A stretch of 49,150 nt of DNA from an uncultured Oscillibacter sp. (GCA_910589315.1 CAJUTB010000021.1:1-49150); one strand, 5' to 3'. Shown: positions 25,828 to 34,317, counted from the stretch's first letter. Numbers and translations are program-made. Notes: generated by a model from the sequence alone, not told the origin.

Positions 25828-25859
25828 AGCGGAGCGGCGGAAACGCCGCCCCGCTTTTT
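25828..25859 (+). terminator. Intra-operon attenuator between TRAP binding protein and permease genes
   Basis: AGCGGAGCGGCG (25828-25839) pairs with CGCCGCCCCGCT (25844-25855), 12 bp with one A-C mismatch and a 4-nt loop, then TTTTT. Positioned right after the binding-protein gene, it would let the binding protein be made in excess of the membrane subunits. Confidence 0.7.
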
Positions 25860-25893
25860 CAATCGCTACACGTATGTTTTTTGGAGGGTGTTT

Positions 25894-26472
25894 ATGGAAG
25901 GAATCAAGCGCGTTTTTGACAAGGTGGAAAACTTTGTCATTAGTCTTTGCGCCGTCTGCCTGGCTGCGATTATCCTCGTGATTATGTATCAGGTCATTGC
26001 CCGGCGGCTGAATATCGCCACCTCCGGAACGGAGGAGCTGGCCCGGTATTGCTATGTGTTGTTTGTGTTTTTGCTGTGGCCGATTGCCGCGAAGCGGGGC
26101 CAGGACCTGCGGATCACAGTGGTGTTTGACCTGCTGCCCAACCGGGTGCGGGAAATCATCATGGGTGTGTTTCAGATCTTCATGGCGGGCTTCAGCGCGG
26201 TTTGTGTGTACAGTATTTTCCTGAATATTCAAAACACGATGAAAAATGGGACAACCCTTTCTTCAAACACCTGGCTTCCGCTTTCGGTGATCTATATTAT
26301 CGTAGCCGTGGGCCTGGTGCTGACCCTGCTTGCAAATCTGCTGCGGGCGGCTCTGCTCTTTATGGGACAGGAGCATGTCATGACCCAGCAGGAGGAAAAT
26401 GAGGCCGAAATGGCCGCGGAATCCGCCAAGCTGGCGGCGGAACTGAAAAAGAACGGAGGTGCCGGTCAATGA
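25894..26472 (+). CDS. TRAP transporter small permease (DctQ family)
   Basis: A 192-residue membrane protein with four predicted transmembrane segments (about 17-37, 50-68, 87-110 and 128-150). The conserved pattern VIMYQVIARRLNIATSGTEELARYCYVLFVFL is diagnostic for DctQ. The C-terminus adds about 30 hydrophilic residues rich in Gln, Glu and Ala, longer than usual. ATG 25894 has GGAGGG 5 nt upstream; a GTG at 25888 is too close to it. The TGA overlaps the next ATG (ATGA). Confidence 0.92.
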   Translation: MEGIKRVFDKVENFVISLCAVCLAAIILVIMYQVIARRLNIATSGTEELARYCYVLFVFLLWPIAAKRGQDLRITVVFDLLPNRVREIIMGVFQIFMAGFSAVCVYSIFLNIQNTMKNGTTLSSNTWLPLSVIYIIVAVGLVLTLLANLLRAALLFMGQEHVMTQQEENEAEMAAESAKLAAELKKNGGAGQ

Positions 26473-27758
26473 GTCCAATTTGGGGTTTGCTGCTGCTGGT
26501 CGTCCTGTTTTTGGCGGGTTTCCCGGTCCCCTATGCCATTGCGGGCGGCGCAATGTTCATTATGAAATTCAGTACCGGCATGAAATGGATGTCGATCACA
26601 TCCAACATGATCGGCGGCGTCAACAGCTTCACCATTCTTTGTATCCCTCTGTTTCTGCTGGCGGGCAAGCTGATGAACGAATGCGGCATTACGGACCGGC
26701 TGTTCCGGTCGGCCCGGGCAATCATCGGCTGGGTGCCGGGCGGCTTGGGACACGTGAACATTCTGGCGTCCTTTATTTTCGCCGGTATGTCCGGTACGGC
26801 TGTGGCCGACGCCGCGGGCCTGGGCCAGATTGAGATCAAGGCCATGGAGGACGCCGGGTACGACCGGGATTTCTCCGCTGCGATTACGGCTTCGTCTTCG
26901 ACGCTGGGGCCGATTGTCCCGCCCAGTATGCCCCTGGTGGTGTACGGCATGGTGTCCGGCGTATCGGTGGGCGCGCTGCTGGTGGCGGGCGTGCTGCCGG
27001 GAATTGTCATTGCCCTGTGCATGGCCGCGCTGGTGACGGTTTATGCCATTAAGCGCAAATATCCGCGGGACAAATTTGTTTCCTGGGGAAAGACGTTTCA
27101 TGATCTGGTGGGCGGCATTCTGCCAACGTTTACCCCGGTTATCATCATCCTGGGCATTTACACCGGCATTTTCACCCCCACGGAAGCCGCGGCGATCTGC
27201 GTGGTTTACGCCTCCTTCCTGGGCGTTGTGGTCTACCGGGAGCTGACGCCGAAACGCTATTGGGCGGTTTTGAAGCAAACGGTTGTGGAAGCCGGTCCGA
27301 TCTGCATTCTGCTGGCGGTTTCGACGCTGCTTGGCTCGGTGCTGATCAAGGCGAACATTCCCCAGACGCTGATTGCGGGCCTGATGACGGTAATTCACAG
27401 TAAATGGACGTTTCTGCTGCTGCTGAATCTGGCCTTCCTGGCGGTGGGCATGTTCATGGAGACTGTGAGCGCGATCACGATTTTGACGCCGATTATTTTC
27501 CCGATGGCCACGGCGTTTGGCGTGAATGGGATCCACTTGGGGATCATCCTGGTGTTTAACCTGATGATCGGCGTGATTTCGCCGCCCTTCGGCGTGGTGC
27601 TGTTTGCAGTGTCGAAGGTCGGCAAGCTGCCGATGACCCGTTTGATCAAGGCGTTGATTCCCTGGTTTGGCGTTTTGCTGCTGGCTTTGGTAATTCTGGT
27701 GGTCTTTGAGGACCTGAGTACCTTCGTGCCGTCTTTGATGAATCTGGGCACAACCTGA
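26469..27758 (+). CDS. TRAP transporter large permease (DctM family)
   Basis: A 429-residue polytopic protein, about 12 membrane segments, that carries the substrate with sodium ions. Typical DctM stretches are LFLLAGKLMNECGITDRLF, GMSGTAVADAAGLGQIEIKAM, TASSSTLGPIVPPSMPLVVYG and GVISPPFGVVLFAVSKVGK. Its start overlaps the DctQ stop by four bases and GGAGGT lies upstream. It completes the three-component transporter and is followed by a strong terminator. Confidence 0.95.
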   Translation: MSPIWGLLLLVVLFLAGFPVPYAIAGGAMFIMKFSTGMKWMSITSNMIGGVNSFTILCIPLFLLAGKLMNECGITDRLFRSARAIIGWVPGGLGHVNILASFIFAGMSGTAVADAAGLGQIEIKAMEDAGYDRDFSAAITASSSTLGPIVPPSMPLVVYGMVSGVSVGALLVAGVLPGIVIALCMAALVTVYAIKRKYPRDKFVSWGKTFHDLVGGILPTFTPVIIILGIYTGIFTPTEAAAICVVYASFLGVVVYRELTPKRYWAVLKQTVVEAGPICILLAVSTLLGSVLIKANIPQTLIAGLMTVIHSKWTFLLLLNLAFLAVGMFMETVSAITILTPIIFPMATAFGVNGIHLGIILVFNLMIGVISPPFGVVLFAVSKVGKLPMTRLIKALIPWFGVLLLALVILVVFEDLSTFVPSLMNLGTT

Positions 27759-27764
27759 GCTGTA

Positions 27765-27802
27765 AAAACTTCCGGCGTTTTTGAAAACGCCGGAAGTTTT
27801 TT
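27765..27802. terminator. Bidirectional terminator after the TRAP operon
   Basis: AAAACTTCCGGCGTTTT and AAAACGCCGGAAGTTTT face each other, with A/T tracts on both sides. It serves the TRAP operon on the plus strand and the unknown gene at 27811 on the minus strand. Confidence 0.9.
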
Positions 27803-27810
27803 GCTGTTTG

Positions 27811-28209
27811 TCAGTTGCTGGAAGCCCTCGTCAGATAATTCCGCAGGGGGGACCAGTCCTTGCAGGCCCGGACCAGGGCAAGCTCCTGCTGCCACGCCTG
27901 GAAAGAATCCATCGTTTTATACTGTGGCTTTACCTCGCAGGCGAGTTCGTAAAACCCGTGCCCGATGGTTTGCCGGTTTGTGCCGCCGTGCCGGACAACG
28001 GCGGATATGAGCGGAAGATCCAGATCGAAACAGAGGAGCAGAACGGTTCCCAGGGGTCTGCTCAGATGGAAATGAGCGTTTATCGTCCGTCCCAGACGTT
28101 CAGACAGCGCGTCGGCTACTTCCGAATAGGTCCAGGTATACTGCTTGTTCTCAACGCGCTCCAATAAGAACCAGGCCAGTTCCCGGTCTATGTCCTGTAA
28201 TACCTCCAT
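27811..28209 (-). CDS. Hypothetical protein
   Basis: A 132-residue soluble protein I do not recognise. The N-terminal part, YTWTYSEVADALSERLGRTI, looks like a small winged-helix or HTH unit. The following region LGTVLLLCFDLDLPLISAVVRH and the tail with GHGFYELACEV, SFQAWQQELALV and WSPLRNYL hint at a compact alpha/beta domain. ATG 28209 has GAGGGAGGA upstream at good spacing; a TTG at 28233 is less likely. It is a single gene between the TRAP operon and the decayed cat gene. Confidence 0.65.
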   Translation of the reverse strand: MEVLQDIDRELAWFLLERVENKQYTWTYSEVADALSERLGRTINAHFHLSRPLGTVLLLCFDLDLPLISAVVRHGGTNRQTIGHGFYELACEVKPQYKTMDSFQAWQQELALVRACKDWSPLRNYLTRASSN

Positions 28210-28333
28210 AAACAGTCCTCCCTCAATAAGCAATTTTCCAGGAACGGAAGCAGTTATTTCCTGTTCAGCCGGTTTTGGACGGCTTTTTGCAGGATGGGCC
28301 GATAGATTCCGGCGGCCTGGGATGTAGTTCTGA

Positions 28334-28361
28334 TTTTAGCATAGGATTTGGTTCAATTCAA
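28334..28361 (-). promoter_or_regulatory. Candidate promoter of the 27811-28209 gene
   Basis: Minus strand TTGAAT (28356-28361) and TAAAAT (28334-28339) with a 16-bp spacer. This leaves a leader of about 120 nt in which I see no known element. The stretch 28210-28435 holds no other feature I can support. Confidence 0.35.
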
Positions 28362-28437
28362 TAATGCCTTTATAAAAATGCCTCATTTACTTTTTGCGTT
28401 GGTAAATGTGAACTGCGGCGGTTTCGAAAACCGCAGA

Positions 28438-28466
28438 TTGAAACTGGGGATTGTCCGTGATATAAT
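28438..28466 (+). promoter_or_regulatory. Strong promoter in front of the cat remnant
   Basis: TTGAAA (28438-28443), 17 bp, TATAAT (28461-28466). The remnant's first ATG is only 19 bp after the -10 box, leaving a leader of about a dozen bases without a ribosome site. The promoter may have belonged to the complete gene or to a deleted neighbour. Confidence 0.7.
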
Positions 28467-28485
28467 TAAAATATAGAGAATCGTT

Positions 28486-29022
28486 ATGAGTCTGACGGTT
28501 GATATTGACGTGACAAACTTAAGAGCATATTCAAAGAAAACTAGGATGCCCTTTTATCCTTTGACGTTATGGGTGATAGCAAAAGTCATTAACGCTCGCG
28601 ACGAATTCAAATACAACTGGGATAGGAATGGAAACTTGATTCAATGGGACTACGTTTCTCCATCTTATACGGCTTTTCACAAGGATGATAAAGACCTTAC
28701 CAAAATGGTTGCGGAATATTCAGACAACCTTGTTACGTTCTGTAATCGGGTAACCGCCGACAGAGAACGATATAAAAACGTCCGCACTGTTTTGGAGAAT
28801 CAACCCTTGAATTTCTTTGATGCGTCTTGTCTTCCATGGGTAAGATACAAACATTTTGATATCTGCGTTTTTGACGAGGGAAAATTCCTTGCTCCTTTGG
28901 TAACGTGAGGAAAATATGAGCAGGTCCAGGATAGATGGATGATGCTTTTTACAATGAATATTTATCATGCAGTTGCAGACGGATTTCATCTGTCGAGATT
29001 TTTTGCGAAGTGCAAGAGCTGA
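28486..29022 (+). pseudogene. Decayed chloramphenicol acetyltransferase (CAT) gene
   Basis: The frame from 28486 reads SLTVDIDVTNLRAYSKK, then HDKDL-type and FNRV-type stretches, NFFDASCLPWVRYKHFD and VFDEGKFLAPLVT, a clear match to type A CAT trimers that inactivate chloramphenicol by acetylation. A TGA at 28906-28908 interrupts it where the family has tryptophan (VT-W-GKYE). The same frame then continues GKYEQVQDRWMM and MNIYHAVADGFHLSRFF, which contains the catalytic histidine motif HxxxDG, and stops at 29022. About 25-30 N-terminal residues are also missing and no ribosome site is present. The base composition is far more AT-rich than its neighbours, suggesting acquisition by transfer followed by decay. 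Confidence 0.88.
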
Positions 29023-29130
29023 TGTTTGCTTTGGAATAATTGAATTGTTATTTGCCGGGATTGCTTTGTAAAATTGCCGGTATTTTTAGACAGCGGCACG
29101 TTTCTTGGAAAGAACAAACGGAATTCCCTC

Positions 29131-29159
29131 TTGCAATCGGAGGGCTTGTGTGTTATAAA
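29131..29159 (+). promoter_or_regulatory. Sigma-A promoter of the T-box/pheST operon
   Basis: TTGCAA (29131-29136) and TATAAA (29154-29159) with a 17-bp spacer, immediately upstream of the T-box leader. Confidence 0.75.
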
Positions 29160-29164
29160 TAGAG

Positions 29165-29410
29165 TTTGAAAGCAGCGATGAACGGGAAAATAACGAGTTT
29201 GCGCCGCCAAGAGAGGACAGGCCACCGGCTGAAAGCCTGTCCGCGGCGTGTCGTTTGGTTCGCCCGGGAGCCGCCATGGAGACATGGCCGGAGGCCCTCC
29301 GTTACAGGGGCGGCAAGTGCGCGTTTCTTTGCCGGAATGCGAATTTGGGTGGTACCGCGGAAGGTTTGCCTTTCGTCCCAGCGTTTGGGGCGGAGGGTTT
29401 TTCTTTTTAA
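29165..29410 (+). ncRNA. T-box leader (tRNA-Phe-sensing antiterminator)
   Basis: The diagnostic T-box sequence GAATTTGGGTGGTACCGCGG is at 29341-29360. It is followed by a terminator stem CGTCCCA (29374-29380) with TGGGGCG (29386-29392) and a T-rich tract at 29398-29408. The stem I start GCGATGAACGGGAAAATAA is at about 29175-29193. A plausible specifier TTC (phenylalanine) is at 29259-29261, consistent with the pheS and pheT genes downstream. Uncharged tRNA-Phe should stabilise the antiterminator and allow transcription. Confidence 0.92.
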
Positions 29411-29428
29411 CGAAAAGGGAGGCGGAAT

Positions 29429-30058
29429 ATGGCACGGTTGGAGCAAAACGCAAAATGGCTGCAATGGGCGGTGGAGCTGCAAAGCATGGCCCAGGCAGGC
29501 TTGTACTACGGCGAGGACCCCTTTGACCGGGAACGCTACGAACGGATTCGGGAAATCGCCGCGGAGATGCTGGCAAATCAGTCGGAGCTGCCCACAGAGA
29601 CGGTGAAGGAACTCTTTTGCAGCGAAACCGGCTACCAAACCCCCAAGCTGGACACCCGCGCCGCGATTTTTCAGGACGGAAAAATCCTCCTTGTGCGGGA
29701 GAAGAGCGGAAGGTGGTCCCTGCCCGGCGGCTGGGTGGAGGTGAATCTGTCGGTGAAGGAAAACGCCGTGAAGGAAGTCAAGGAGGAAGCGGGGCTGGAC
29801 GCAACGGCGGATTTTGTCATAGCGGTCCAGGACCGGGAAAAGCACAACCGCCCGGTTTATCCCTGGAAGGTCTGCAAGATTTTTGTGCGGTGTTCCGTCC
29901 AGGGCGGAACCTTCCAGCCGAATACCGAAACCACCGAGAGCCGGTATTTTGCCCTGGAGGAGCTTCCGGAGCTGGCGGAGGAGAAAAATACACGGGAACA
30001 AATCGCCATGTGTTTTGCGGCGGAACAGGCGGAACATTGGGAAACCTGGTTCGACTGA
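29429..30058 (+). CDS. Nudix hydrolase with N-terminal Nudix-associated domain
   Basis: A 209-residue protein. Residues 1-65 match the helical N-terminal domain that precedes a subgroup of Nudix hydrolases (WLQWAVELQSMAQAGLYYGEDPFDRERYERIREI). The Nudix domain (about 70-200) has the box GWVEVNLSVKENAVKEVKEEAGL. Its catalytic EVKEE core is intact, but the first box glutamate is Leu and the usual arginine is Lys. Nudix enzymes cleave nucleoside diphosphates linked to another group; the substrate here is unknown. GGGAGG lies before the ATG. It is the first gene behind the phenylalanine T-box, which is unusual for a Nudix protein. Confidence 0.9.
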   Translation: MARLEQNAKWLQWAVELQSMAQAGLYYGEDPFDRERYERIREIAAEMLANQSELPTETVKELFCSETGYQTPKLDTRAAIFQDGKILLVREKSGRWSLPGGWVEVNLSVKENAVKEVKEEAGLDATADFVIAVQDREKHNRPVYPWKVCKIFVRCSVQGGTFQPNTETTESRYFALEELPELAEEKNTREQIAMCFAAEQAEHWETWFD

Positions 30059-30113
30059 GAGGCGGCAACGATAAAACATACCATTCCATATCCAAGAAAA
30101 GGAGTTTTACCAG

Positions 30114-31139
30114 ATGAAAGAACAATTGGAAGCCATTCGCAAGAAGGCCATAGAGGCCATCGGCGGCGCAGAGGCCGCGGCGGACCTGGAAAGCCTGCGG
30201 GTTAAGTACCTGGGCAAAAAAGGCGAGCTGACCGCCGTTTTGAAGCAAATGGGCGGCCTGTCCGCCGAGCTGCGGCCGGTGATCGGACAGCTGGCCAACG
30301 AGGTCCGGGCCAGCGTGGAAAAGGCCATTGAGGCCCAGTCGGCCATTGTGTCGGAGCGCGCCCTGGCGGCCCGCCTGGAGGCGGAAACGCTGGACGTGAC
30401 CATCCCCGGCAAAAAAGTCCCCCAGGGCCACAAGCACCCGATGTACGCTGTGCTGGACGACATCAAGGAAATTTTCATCGGCATGGGCTTTGAAATCTTC
30501 GACGGCCCGGAAATCGAGCGGGCCGAATACAACTTCACCAAGCTCAACGCCCCCGAGGACCATCCCTCCCGGGACTGGACAGACACCTTCTATCTCACGG
30601 AGGATTCTTCTGTCCTGCTGCGCTCCCAGACTTCCCCGGTGCAGATTCGCGCCATGGAGACCCACGGGGTTCCCATCCGCATGATCTCCCCCGGCCGGGT
30701 GTACCGCAAGGACGAGGTGGACGCCACCCACTCCCCGATGTTCCATCAGATCGAGGGACTTGTGGTGGACAAGGGCATCACCATGGCGGACCTGAAAGGC
30801 ACGCTGAATACGATCATTCGGGAAATCTACGGCCCTGAAACCAAGACCCGGTTTCGTCCCCATCACTTCCCCTTCACAGAACCCAGCTGCGAAATGGATA
30901 TCCAGTGCCACAAATGCGGCGGCGTGGGCTGTCCCACCTGCAAGGGCGAGGGCTGGATTGAGCTGCTGGGCGCGGGCATGGTGCATCCGAAGGTTTTGCG
31001 GAACTGCGGCGTAGACCCGGAGGAATATTCCGGCTTCGCCTTTGGCTTCGGACTGGAACGCCTGGCCCTGGGACAGTATAAAATCAGCGATATGCGCCTG
31101 ATTTTCGAGAACGACATTCGCTTCCTGGAACAATTTTAA
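30114..31139 (+). CDS. pheS: Phenylalanine-tRNA ligase alpha subunit
   Basis: The catalytic subunit of the alpha2-beta2 enzyme that charges tRNA-Phe. The 341-residue protein has an N-terminal coiled coil (about 1-85) and the class II synthetase domain with motif 2 GRVYRKDEVDATHSPMFHQ and motif 3 GFAFGFGLERLAL. An inserted cysteine cluster, C265-x2-C268-x4-C273-x2-C276, likely binds zinc; it occurs in some bacterial PheS proteins. AAAGGAG precedes ATG 30114. It is the second gene of the T-box operon. Confidence 0.98.
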   Translation: MKEQLEAIRKKAIEAIGGAEAAADLESLRVKYLGKKGELTAVLKQMGGLSAELRPVIGQLANEVRASVEKAIEAQSAIVSERALAARLEAETLDVTIPGKKVPQGHKHPMYAVLDDIKEIFIGMGFEIFDGPEIERAEYNFTKLNAPEDHPSRDWTDTFYLTEDSSVLLRSQTSPVQIRAMETHGVPIRMISPGRVYRKDEVDATHSPMFHQIEGLVVDKGITMADLKGTLNTIIREIYGPETKTRFRPHHFPFTEPSCEMDIQCHKCGGVGCPTCKGEGWIELLGAGMVHPKVLRNCGVDPEEYSGFAFGFGLERLALGQYKISDMRLIFENDIRFLEQF

Positions 31140-31158
31140 CCGATAGGAGGATTGAGCG

Positions 31159-31518
31159 ATGTCCGATTATGTGAAGATTCTCAAGCTGGAAAATTATGTG
31201 GAAGTGTGCCTCTACGCCGATGACAAAAAACTTCTGACGCTGATGGAAACCGTACAGGCCGCCTGCCCGGACGCCTATATGAACGGCTACAACTGGGAGG
31301 CGTTTTTCGGGTACTATCTCCAAAAAGCGGCCCCGGATATTCTGACCGGCATGAAAACGGACCCCGAGGCGGGGATGTATGTGGCCTACTGGCCGCTGAG
31401 CCCGGAAAACGAAGCGCGGGCCGGACGCTTTGAGGAAATCATCCGTTCTTTGGTGGAACATGAGGAAGAACTCTGCCGCATCGTCCGCGAGGAGGGCGGC
31501 GCAATCGAGTGGGACTGA
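31159..31518 (+). CDS. Imm51-like small protein inside the pheST operon
   Basis: A 119-residue acidic protein between pheS and pheT with short gaps (19 and 34 bp) and its own GGAGG, so it is made as part of the operon. The core YMNGYNWEAFFGYYLQKAAPDIL followed by KTDPEAGMYVAYWPLSPEN resembles the Imm51 immunity family. That assignment is by pattern only, and no toxin is nearby. It may have a house role linked to the synthetase instead. No catalytic motif or membrane segment is seen. Confidence 0.6.
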   Translation: MSDYVKILKLENYVEVCLYADDKKLLTLMETVQAACPDAYMNGYNWEAFFGYYLQKAAPDILTGMKTDPEAGMYVAYWPLSPENEARAGRFEEIIRSLVEHEEELCRIVREEGGAIEWD

Positions 31519-31552
31519 TTTTTGACTTTCGTAGAAAAGAGGAGTTTGCAAG

Positions 31553-34276
31553 ATGAAGCTATCCCGTAAATGGCTGCAAGAATTTGTAGATATAGGCCCG
31601 GTGAGCGACCGGGAGTTTGCCGAGGCAATGACCCTTTCCGGCTCCAAGGTGGAGGTTACGGAGGATTTGAGCAAGGAGATCCAAAAGGTGGCAGTGGGCC
31701 GGATTCAATCCTTGGAGCGGCACCCGGACTCCGATCATATGTGGGTTTGCCAGCTGGATGTGGGCGCGGAGAAATTGGTGCAGATTGTCACCGGGGCCTG
31801 GAATATTCACACAGGGGACCTGGTTCCCGTGGCGTTGGACGGCGCGGTTTTGCCCGGCGGCAAGGAAATCCACAGCGGCAAGCTGCGTGGCGTGCTGTCG
31901 GACGGCATGATGTGTTCTTTGAAGGAACTGAACCTCACCGCCGAGCACGATTATCCCTATGGGGTCATCACCGCCGCCGCGCTGCTGAACGATTACAAGC
32001 CCCTGGACCCGGAAAAGCCGTCCATTCCGGCAGATGTAAAACCGGGACACAAGATTTTCGGGCCGGTGGTGGCCGCCGAAGCAACCCTGATTCAGCGGAA
32101 CGGCGGCGGACATTGGACCGTCAGCGTAAACTGGGGCGAGGGGAGCGCGAATGTCCACAACATCCTCCTTTCCAACATCCATCAGGGCGATCTGGTGGCC
32201 TACAATACCAAGACCAATTCCATTTGTACGCTGGCGGACCTCCATGCGGACCAGAAGGAATTTCCCCACTGCATTGACGACGGCATTTTTGTTTTGCAGG
32301 AGGACTGCAAGCCCGGCGACGATATCCGGACGGTTATCGGTGCGGACGACCACGTGGTGGAGTTCGAGATCACGCCCAACCGGCCGGACTGCCTGTCGGT
32401 GATCGGTCTGGCCCGGGAGGCGGCGGCGACCTTTGACAAGCCGCTCAAGCTCCATACCCCGGTGGTAAGGGGCTGCCCCAAGGACGCGGACAACACTCTT
32501 GCCCGAAAGCTGCCGGAGCTTCTGGATGTGGAGACCCCGGACCCGGAACTCTGTCCCCGCTATACCGCCCGCTTTGTGCGGAATGTAAAGATTGCGCCCT
32601 CTCCGGCGTGGCTGCGGGAGCGGCTTCGGAATATGGGAGTCCGGCCCATCAACAACATCGTGGATATTACAAACTACGTCATGCTGGAATACGGCCAGCC
32701 GATGCACGCCTTTGATTACCGCTATGTGAAGGGCGGAAAGATCGTCGTGCGCCGCGCCCGGACCGGCGAGGAACTGACCACCCTGGACGGAAACGTCCGG
32801 AAGCTGACGGAAAATATGCTGGTCATTGCCGACGACACCCGGGCCGTGGGCCTGGCGGGCATCATGGGCGGACAGAACAGCGAAATTGTGGACGATACCG
32901 TTGACGTGGTATTCGAGTCGGCCAACTTCGACGGCGCGTGCATCCGCAAGACGGCCCTGGCCCTGGGAATGCGGACGGAGGCGTCTGCGAAATTTGAAAA
33001 GGGCCTGGACATTCTGAACACCCTGCCCGCCGTTAACCGGGCCTGCGAGCTGGTGGAGCTGCTGGGAGCGGGCGAAGTGGTGGACGGCGTGATTGACGTT
33101 CTGAACTTTGTGCCCAACGACCGGACGCTGAAGCTGGAACCGGATAAAATCAACGCCCTGCTGGGAACCGATGTGGCGGAAAACGTCATGTATACCATCC
33201 TTCAAAAGCTGGGCTTTGAGACCACCAAAGAGCGGGGCATGGTCAAGGTGCCCTCCTGGCGGACCGACGTGGAAGGCATGGCGGATCTGGCGGAGGAAGT
33301 GGCCCGGTTTTACGGCTACAACAACATTCCAAACACCCTCATGCGGGGCGATACCGTGCGGGGCGGCTGGACGCGGGAGCAGAAGGTGGAGAATACCCTG
33401 GGCGCGCTCTGCCGCGCCGCGGGATACAGCGAGATCATCACCTATTCCTTTATCAGTCCCACGTATTATGATAAAATCAATCTCCCGGCGGATTCTCCTT
33501 ACCGGGATTCCATGCGGATTTTGAATCCTCTTGGAGAGGATACCTCCATCATGCGTACGACCACCCTGCCCTCCATGCTGGAAATCCTGGCCCGGAACTT
33601 CCGCTACCGAAACAAAGCCGTCCGGCTCTATGAGCTGGGCCGGACTTACCACGCCTTGAACGACGGTTCCGGCATGGCCAATGAGAGCAAGGTTTTGACC
33701 CTGGGCGGGTACGGCGATATGGACTTCTACGAGCTGAAAGGCGTTGTGGAAGCCGTGCTGGAGGGCCTGCGGGTGAAGGATGCCGGCTTTGGGCCAGAAG
33801 TTCCCAACGATTCTTACCACCCCGGACGCTTCGCCCGGATTTACAGCGGCGAGGACCTTCTGGGCGTAATGGGCCAAATCCATCCCAAAGTGGCGGAGAA
33901 CTATGGCGTGGATTGCGAGCTGTACGCCGCGGAGCTGTACTTCGACGAGCTGCTGAAGTATATGGGCGGCGAGCCGGTCTATCAGCCCCTGCCCCGGTTC
34001 CCCGCCGTCACCCGTGACATTGCTCTGGTGTGTGACAAAGCCCTCTCCGTGGGCCGTCTGTCGGAGTGCATTCGCCGGGGAGCCAAGGGCCTGTTGAAAA
34101 ACGTGGAGCTGTTTGATGTGTACACCGGCAAGGGAATTCCGGAGGATAAAAAGAGCGTAGCATTCAGCCTGGAACTGCGGGCCGATGACCGCAGCCTCAC
34201 CGCTCAGGAGGCCGACGAGGATGTAAAGGGTATCCTGGAATTGCTGAAAACTGAGCTTGGCGCGGCGCTGCGGTGA
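31553..34276 (+). CDS. pheT: Phenylalanine-tRNA ligase beta subunit with an extra insertion
   Basis: The tRNA-binding and editing subunit of phenylalanyl-tRNA synthetase. It has 907 residues, about 100 more than the usual 790-810. Order of domains: N-terminal B1 and tRNA-binding OB fold (about 1-135, IHSGKLRGVLSDGMMCS), an extra block of about 105 residues (about 137-240), the rest of the OB region and DDHVVEFEITPNRPDCLSV, the B3/B4 editing domain (about 290-480), B5 (about 490-560), the synthetase-like core, and the C-terminal anticodon-binding domain (about 815-905, LPRFPAVTRDIALVCD). The insertion includes VSVNWGEGSANVHNILLSNI and is unfamiliar to me. The frame is intact. Confidence 0.95.
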   Translation: MKLSRKWLQEFVDIGPVSDREFAEAMTLSGSKVEVTEDLSKEIQKVAVGRIQSLERHPDSDHMWVCQLDVGAEKLVQIVTGAWNIHTGDLVPVALDGAVLPGGKEIHSGKLRGVLSDGMMCSLKELNLTAEHDYPYGVITAAALLNDYKPLDPEKPSIPADVKPGHKIFGPVVAAEATLIQRNGGGHWTVSVNWGEGSANVHNILLSNIHQGDLVAYNTKTNSICTLADLHADQKEFPHCIDDGIFVLQEDCKPGDDIRTVIGADDHVVEFEITPNRPDCLSVIGLAREAAATFDKPLKLHTPVVRGCPKDADNTLARKLPELLDVETPDPELCPRYTARFVRNVKIAPSPAWLRERLRNMGVRPINNIVDITNYVMLEYGQPMHAFDYRYVKGGKIVVRRARTGEELTTLDGNVRKLTENMLVIADDTRAVGLAGIMGGQNSEIVDDTVDVVFESANFDGACIRKTALALGMRTEASAKFEKGLDILNTLPAVNRACELVELLGAGEVVDGVIDVLNFVPNDRTLKLEPDKINALLGTDVAENVMYTILQKLGFETTKERGMVKVPSWRTDVEGMADLAEEVARFYGYNNIPNTLMRGDTVRGGWTREQKVENTLGALCRAAGYSEIITYSFISPTYYDKINLPADSPYRDSMRILNPLGEDTSIMRTTTLPSMLEILARNFRYRNKAVRLYELGRTYHALNDGSGMANESKVLTLGGYGDMDFYELKGVVEAVLEGLRVKDAGFGPEVPNDSYHPGRFARIYSGEDLLGVMGQIHPKVAENYGVDCELYAAELYFDELLKYMGGEPVYQPLPRFPAVTRDIALVCDKALSVGRLSECIRRGAKGLLKNVELFDVYTGKGIPEDKKSVAFSLELRADDRSLTAQEADEDVKGILELLKTELGAALR

Positions 34277-34317
34277 CGCGGGAGTAAAAATCTTTCGTAA
34301 AATTCCGCGTTTAGCCC

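Noticed and set aside
28906..28908. Recoding of TGA as tryptophan in the cat-like frame
   Set aside because: TGA is a normal terminator of many intact genes here (for example holA, the lipoprotein gene and the ABC and TRAP genes), and the gene also lacks its N-terminus, so decay is simpler.
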